Below, one piece after another: positions 57,716 through 64,000 of a stretch of 64,000 nt of DNA. The DNA lies in assembly GCA_950295325.1 (NCBI GenBank), contig OX485806.1:14322001-14386000 (forward strand), read 5' to 3'. This stretch comes from Polytrichum commune (taxonomy: Eukaryota > Streptophyta > Polytrichopsida > Polytrichales > Polytrichaceae). Position numbers and translations under genes: made by a program. Under the pieces are notes generated by a model. It made no database searches, was not told the origin of the DNA, and was given only the letters and a program-made list of their open reading frames with translations. Numbering within the stretch: the first letter of the stretch is position 1; each line of letters begins with the position of its first letter.

Positions 57716-60700
57716 ATATTCATTTCTAGCACAATTATTTATCTCCCACCATACTACTTATCACTCACTCGACAAATACAACCACCACAATGGAGCAAAA
57801 AACCACCAAAGGCACAAATGGAATCGCACGCCAATGGGTAATGTTCAAAGACAAATTGCAAATTGAAACAAGTTTTGACACATCCATCAATCCGCAACGT
57901 TCAGCCACACTATGTTTGAGTAAACAACATTAAAGAATCATGTAAGAGATGCATCAACATTAATGTTCTCGTAGTGGCCAACGCTGCCTTCCAAGTCTCA
58001 CCCATTGTCACCATCTTAAATTTTTGGCATTGATGTACATAATATATACATATGGGAACTTGTTGTAGTTTGTCTAGTGTATACAAATAAATTTGCTATT
58101 GGAAATTTGAAGTAGAGGTAGACATAAACAAAAAAAGGCCCTAAAGGATGGATTTTGTCTTTAAGTTGTATGTTCTTATCTTATGACTCAACTTATCATA
58201 TGATGGCAAGGGTAGATGTTATGAATGCCCTAGTGTCATTCATGTATGTTGCAGGGCTAAATCATCTTAAGTTATATCTTATGGATGAAAACATATTTAA
58301 TAATTATCTCATTAAAAAATGAAATGAAATTGCAACCATAACAAAAATCTATTAAGTCAATGATTTATATTTTATCTATGTAGTTGAAGAAATTCTCACA
58401 TTAAATTGAAAACCTTAGTACAAATACATGAGTTTATTATCTAGCATATCATTAGTACATAAACCTTTCTTTTCTTGGATGATAATATGGGAATACCTTA
58501 CAATTTTTTTGTTTAATAGTAGGAGATTCTCTTTCATAGTCACCGACGTACACCATTTAGGATTCCAATGAAGGGTGAGTAGCAAGTAAAACTATGTTTG
58601 TGATTGAGCAGTAGCGTCCAATGCATGGCTGGTGAAAATTGGCAATATCGTTTCCTCATATAAGGTATTTTCTTTGCAAAACGTTGGTTTCCAACTCCAA
58701 CAACACAAGGGTATGATCATTATGTCAAGTGCTAAAAGTTATCTAAAACCTCCCTTGGTCTTGGTCTCATCGTGGGTGGTGCGTCATTTGAGTTATGGCA
58801 ATCTCATACCCGAGATATGATGCTATAATGACCAAGTATGTATTTGACAACAATAAGAGTTGCCATGTATCCATCACTATTTCTTAAAATGTCACGGGCT
58901 TGCATTCATTTTCCTAGGGTAGAGATATTAGCTCTAGAGGATGCCTAGTTTTAATAGCATCAAAATGAAGCACTATTATCACGTTGGAGGCTGTCAACAA
59001 TTGGGACCTTACCAATATACTCATCACATTTCTATGGGCCTCCAAACCTAGACTCCCACTTAGGTATTCTAAGGCATTGTGTTGAAATTCATATACCCAC
59101 TGCAAATTTCAAAAACAAATGGGAGACAGTAATTCTCATGAACAACTTCTATGTCATTGGGGTCACAACCATTTTAACCCATGATATGGAATGGGTGTGG
59201 AGTCATCATCAATATTGTCTCCAATGATGACAACTCGTATTGAGTTTCCGACTCAAAATATTATGCAATGCACATGTCCAAACTTCACTAAAATGTCTTG
59301 TGTGGCTTTAAGGAAGAAAGCTAATAGGTGTCTTGCAAACATGTTTATTGCATCTTCAAATTTGTGTGCAAAGTGGACTATGACAATGACAAGTTCATTC
59401 ACGCCCAACGTACACGTATAATGAGGTCATGCATCTACTTGAGCTTGTGGAATTGTGAAAGACAAATTGGTCCTTTGTCTAGAGCATTTATGTACGTGTT
59501 TGACAATGACAATCTTTAACATTATATGCAACAAACATATGGTGGATATTATTCATGATGTAATTGGAAAATAAATAAACGTGTGCAACATTGCACTAGA
59601 TATATAGCATTATCCATAGTCATAGGCACACTTCATGCTTGGAAAATATATAAAATAACCATATCACAATACACAAACAACTTTTGTACTTGGACGCCTA
59701 TAACCGTGAGAATTTCTTCATGTTCCAATTCATTACTCATACTGTTCATCATTGCTCCACACTAAACTAGGTATAAGTTGCATCACTTGCATGCAATCCT
59801 TAGAATAAACTGCAAAATGCTCATAGTATAGTGTGCACAAAAGCACTCAACGTCTCACTTTCCACTATGGTTCTAACAAACTTCTCCTTTCAAGATGGTT
59901 TGGTTGGTGGTAGAGGGGAGAGACCAATGGTACCATTGAATTCTTCTTCAATTGTTATGGCATCCAATCCTTGCGACGCAAGACTTGCACAAATTGAATG
60001 AGATTCTACCATTACTCAATAGGGATTACACTGCAAACATGTGAAATCAAACAAAATCACATATTTATTCTTGCATTGACAAACAAATCCTTGTTGAAAT
60101 TGAATGTATATCGGTAACGCATGAAGGGAGATTGAAAGCCCAAGAAATTTTGGCTTTATCCCAACCAGTCTACGCATTGAATGCCTTACGCAAATCTTTG
60201 GGTGCATAAGCATCCAAAATATAAGCATTGTACAATTCCAACCTACAACCCGACAACAACCTCCCAAGCACTAGGGGAGTGTATGTATACCATGGCTTGA
60301 GGTTATTAGCCCAACAACATTTAGCCAAAACCATCACAATCCTAAGCCTTTCCAAATACACTATTTTGATCAATTTAAAAGGAAAGTTAGCAAACTCTTA
60401 ATGTGGATGCGATTATGTAAAGTGCATTTTCTATTGAGAAGCTCCAAAGTTCCACCAAAACCGACAGTTCCGATGAACTCGAGTTGCAACAATGGCAATC
60501 CATTGCTAGCGTTGGACACTAAACCACCCCTATCGAGCTCTGTCTGCCTATGAATCCACCGCCCCTAGCCCACGCGTCAATGCCCATACCAAAATTTATT
60601 GGTCATGCCCACGTTGCTACTCGTAGCTTGCTTAACCAAACATAACCATGCATGGGCGGGAGTCAGCTCCAACGACGTTAATCATCTTTTGAGCCATGGA

Positions 60701-60755
60701 CCTTCCTTGGACATTGGGAACATTCCCTACTCTCTTTTCCTCGGTTCCGCACCAC
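57716..60755. other. Intergenic, no gene recognised
   Basis: AT-rich sequence with short frames on both strands and no family resemblance. Confidence 0.4.
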
Positions 60756-60757
60756 AT

Positions 60758-61000
60758 CTATCAATGTGTTATGCAAACGAGATCTACTAATGTATTATGC
60801 ACATGAGATCTACTAATGTGTTGTGCACTGAAATATGTGGAATGTGTTATGCACCATATCCAAACCCAAAAATGTTTTATCAACTAGATCCAAATCTAGA
60901 TCCAAAAATGTGTTATGCATCATATCCAAACCCAACAAAGTGATATGCACTAGATTCAAATCCAAAAATGTGTTATGCACCAAATCCAGAAGTATGTTCC
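60758..61000. repeat. Degenerate minisatellite, about 30-bp unit
   Basis: Around eight units containing AATGTGTTATGCAC, followed first by GAGATCTACT and later by CATATCCAAACCCAAA or TAGATCCAAATC. The frames on both strands are repeat translations. Confidence 0.75.
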
Positions 61001-61375
61001 ACAACAAAATTAACGGATCCAAACTTGTTAGTGCGCACAATTATTCTATACAAATAGTGCATGCAATCAAGTGGTCTTCCTCTCTGAGCATGTGATGCCA
61101 AGATTCTATAGCTCAGTGCATACACCATTTTGTTATATGCCTACACTCACATGATTTGTAGGTTGCGCATGAGTATTCTTTATCACACTTAATTTGATTA
61201 TGTGCTAGTTGTTGATGTGGTGTTATGAAATTTTGCTACGTCTGATGATTATGTTGATTTACTACAATCTACCGTTCACATCAATGTAGACCGGTGATTG
61301 TTTTGAAATCTGAAAGAAACATCATCATGATGCTAAATTATCTATAGGAGGATGACCAAAAGTGATTTCAAATCA
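61001..61375. other. Intergenic between minisatellite and transposase relic
   Basis: No feature recognised. The left end of the Tc1-type element should lie here, but no inverted repeat was found. Confidence 0.35.
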
Positions 61376-62195
61376 CTTGAGCGCATGTGTAAGAGCAGTG
61401 ACAATTGAAGGATTCAGGATTGCCAAGGAGGCATGCAACTTAGTTATGCATGAATTTGCCAATGAGATTAGTGTTCAAATAATGCGATGAGCAAGTTTGG
61501 AGGCTTTTGTGAAGACGAAAGGGCCTCTTCTATCACAAAAGAATAATCAAGTTTGTTCAAATTTTGCCAAATCTCATGAGAATTAGACCATTGCATATTG
61601 GAAGCAAGTGGTTTTTAGATGACATTAACATCGATCATTTTTGTTCAAATGGTTGTTATTGGTGTTGGGCTTGAGACATATAGGGTCTTATAGATTGAAT
61701 AGTGAGGAAAACATTAAAACATGAGTACAATTGGACATAATTTAATTTACAAGATAGAATGTAGAACAAATCAATATGTCTATCACAAGACATTGGAGGC
61801 CAATATCTATGGTTTTTTTTTCTTCAAATTATGGCATAATTGCATCTAGAGTCATTTTTCAATAGGACAATGATTCTAAACATACAAAAATAATAAAAAA
61901 TAATTATCTAAACAACCTTTCAACATTTTAAAGTGGCCCACTCAATCACTTGATCTAAACCAATGGGCTACACTAAAACGGAAGCTCAATCATTATCCAA
62001 CACCTCCAAAGGGTTGTCTAAAATTATGGGAGTGCATGTGTGATCAAGACTTTCCATTCTATCACTTCCATAGAGTATGAGAAGCTCTATAAGAGCATGC
62101 CACAAAGATTGTGGGTATTATTTATGCAAAGTTATTTTTGAGTGTGTATAGACTCCAAGTCAGTGACGGGCTTGATTTCAAAATAAAAGTGCTTT
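61376..62195 (+). pseudogene. Tc1/mariner-type transposase pseudogene
   Basis: Across three frames the plus strand encodes, in order, degraded Tc1-type segments: RAVTIEGFRIAKEA, then ASLEAFVKTKGPLLSQKNNQ, NFAKSHEN-stop-TIAYWKQVVF (compare the family KPLLSKKN...FA..H.NWT..DWK.V.F), then DNDSKHTKIIKNN (second catalytic Asp), then WPTQSLDLNQWATLKRKLNH, where the family has DLNPIE, so the final acidic residue is lost, and YPTPPKGCLKLWECM. The distance from the second Asp codon (61866) to the lost Glu position (61967) is 101 bases, close to a DD34E spacing after a frameshift. Multiple stops and shifts make it dead. Terminal inverted repeats were not found. Confidence 0.78.
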
Positions 62196-62587
62196 CTCAT
62201 TTTACGTGTTTTTTTTTTTTTTCAATTCCCATGTGAATAATCAATAAAATTTTACTCTCTAAAGTGATTTTAATTATTCACTCCATGTGTTGGCATTGCT
62301 TATATACCAAAAAACATTCAAACACCAACTCAGTTTTATGAGTCATCGTACACTGTACTACTTAAGAACATGCCATATTTGATTGGAATCGTTGTATTTC
62401 TAGATTAAGAGATCATGAAGGATTTTGCACCAAATCGTGTGTTCACCACAAAAACATATCAAGAGGAATTAAAGACACACATGACAATCTTTTGAAAGAG
62501 TTTATGTTGTATTTCAGTATATCTAGACACATTTTCAAAATCTGGGCTTTTTGGTTGCTTCAAATTTATCATAGGATCCTACAATCT
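62196..62587. other. Intergenic, no gene recognised
   Basis: T-run near 62209-62222. No element end recognised. Confidence 0.35.
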
Positions 62588-63079
62588 CAGGGAGTGCACT
62601 ATTCATTAAAACCAAGCATCACATGCGTGCATGCCCCTTATTAAAATACCCCTGTATACATTTTATTTTTGCTAAAATCAAGCAATATACTTACAAATCT
62701 CATTGCTTCAAAATACATTTCCATACGTACACAAGGGTCCAAAAACAAATACAGAAATTGTATATAACATGTGTACAAATGTTTGGAAATGCAAAAATAT
62801 GGCCCTATTATATGTATAATATCAAATCATGGATTTTTAGTTATAAAGTCGTTACTTAGTGGATGAAAAAACACATGATTCTTGGTCCAAGTCTGACTTG
62901 AACGCGTAAACGCGTAAATGCGTACTTTACATATATTTTTCTATAGCCTCATGTATATCTACTTCTTGCTTAATAGCAATATGTCTCTTGTACGTACATT
63001 TTGTACATGCTTGTTTTAAATAATACCCCTTTTGTGCACCCACGTGTATAAATATAGTACTTGAACAGTGCACTCCCTG
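62588..63079. mobile_element. TIR element (MITE), about 490 bp
   Basis: The left end CAGGGAGTGCACTATTCA and the right end, reverse complemented, CAGGGAGTGCACTGTTCA, agree over 18 bases with one mismatch. Starting CAGGG is common among hAT-type MITEs, but no 8-bp target duplication was seen. Non-coding. Confidence 0.6.
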
Positions 63080-64000
63080 GGCCTACGATACACTTATGAT
63101 ATAACTAAATTTGACGGAAGATGTGTGAATCCTTGATGATTACTTGATTTTTCATGCTAATAAAATATGATGGATTTTTAAAAATAAATTATGTTAAATG
63201 TATAAAAATAAATGTTGAATAATGAAAATATATTCTAAACAACTACTATAATATTGACATATCCAACTCTACATATTCTATCAGAGGATCTTACCATATA
63301 ATCCTATGATAAGATTTAACATGTTATAATTGTGGACATGGACTTAATCCAATGTTACTTAAATTTGTGTTGTTTCACAATTATTCTAAGTTGTGATTGT
63401 TCTCAGAAAGTGACTAGTTAGTGATGCATTACATCCCAACTATAAGGATATGTTCTTTGGTTCTTTATTCAGAGCTTCTATCATATAAAGTTTTCTCCTT
63501 TTCCATGAAGTAAACTCCACATTGGCATAGTCCATGTAGACATTGTAGAAAACCCCAAGGTAAATTACTTAGGGGTCAATCACTTGGTTGCAGACTCTGG
63601 CGATTCGCTAGTTAAGCTTAGACAATCAGGACTATGGCCATTCATTCATGATTCACACTTGTCAAAGTTTGTCATCTGAATTTGAGAATGACATCAAACA
63701 GAGAATAAAACTCATGTATCTTCATACAAAACGAGGATAGGATATATGTGTAGTCAAGAGTGGAAAGCATCAACATTATCACATGTTTCTGTGGGAGTTC
63801 TGGAGATAAACATTACATCACAAAGGTCTTCAACATTTGATATCCTTCAGTATTTGAAATCTAAAGTATCAGAACAAGAATTGTTTGCAAAAAATTTACA
63901 TGAATCAATCACTATTTAATCTATCGGATCCACCCAAGTAACTGTACAGTATGAGAAGTGGTATTTTTCAAGCGGCCCAGAGCCTGACCATGGTATCTTT
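63080..64000. other. Intergenic, no gene recognised
   Basis: No supported coding region or repeat up to the window end. Confidence 0.4.

Overview
The window is nuclear DNA of a land plant. The genes are spaced far apart, intron-bearing and plant-type: a plastid-targeted protein, an RS2Z-class SR splicing factor with two zinc knuckles, and a relic of a plant ISWI remodeler. They lie in AT-rich DNA full of transposon debris and satellites. A secreted fungal-like phosphoesterase-family acid phosphatase and a Tc1-type transposase relic, both unusual in flowering plants, make me lean to a non-flowering lineage (bryophyte, lycophyte or fern). That is inference, not proof.

I support four intact-looking protein genes. 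(1) An intronless plastid protein of unknown function, plus strand, 3684-4442, followed by a partial 3' duplicate near 4.9-5.1 kb. (2) A two-exon secreted phosphoesterase/acid phosphatase, minus strand, 8952-7108, with a TATA box, paired palindromes and a candidate PHR1 (P1BS) site; a broken copy of its 3' end sits at 6.4-6.6 kb. (3) The RS2Z SR gene, minus strand, coding 28338-24976 in six exons plus a 5'UTR exon near 30.2-30.36 kb. (4) A four-domain ubiquitin-like protein, minus strand, 46896-45817, with Cys clusters between domains and degenerate tandem repeats on both sides.

Relics: an apparently processed ISWI pseudogene (22.95-24.25 kb), a decayed frame-broken coding relic of unknown origin (56.8-57.7 kb), and a Tc1-type transposase pseudogene (61.38-62.19 kb).

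Mobile elements and repeats: a complete but inactive Ty1/copia element (37866-44335, two 394-bp LTRs, TTGTT target duplication); a 4.0-kb terminal-inverted-repeat element (17246-21266) carrying two satellite arrays with the same palindromic core; a 1.09-kb foldback (9700-10790); a 282-bp hAT-like MITE with an 8-bp target duplication (5631-5912); other TIR elements at 53.8-54.3, 55.85-56.8 and 62.6-63.1 kb; a C/G-rich minisatellite (13.87-14.29 kb); and several two-copy tandem duplications of about 150-220 bp. The remaining long gaps hold no gene I can recognise. The genes do not form an obvious pathway; their proximity looks incidental.
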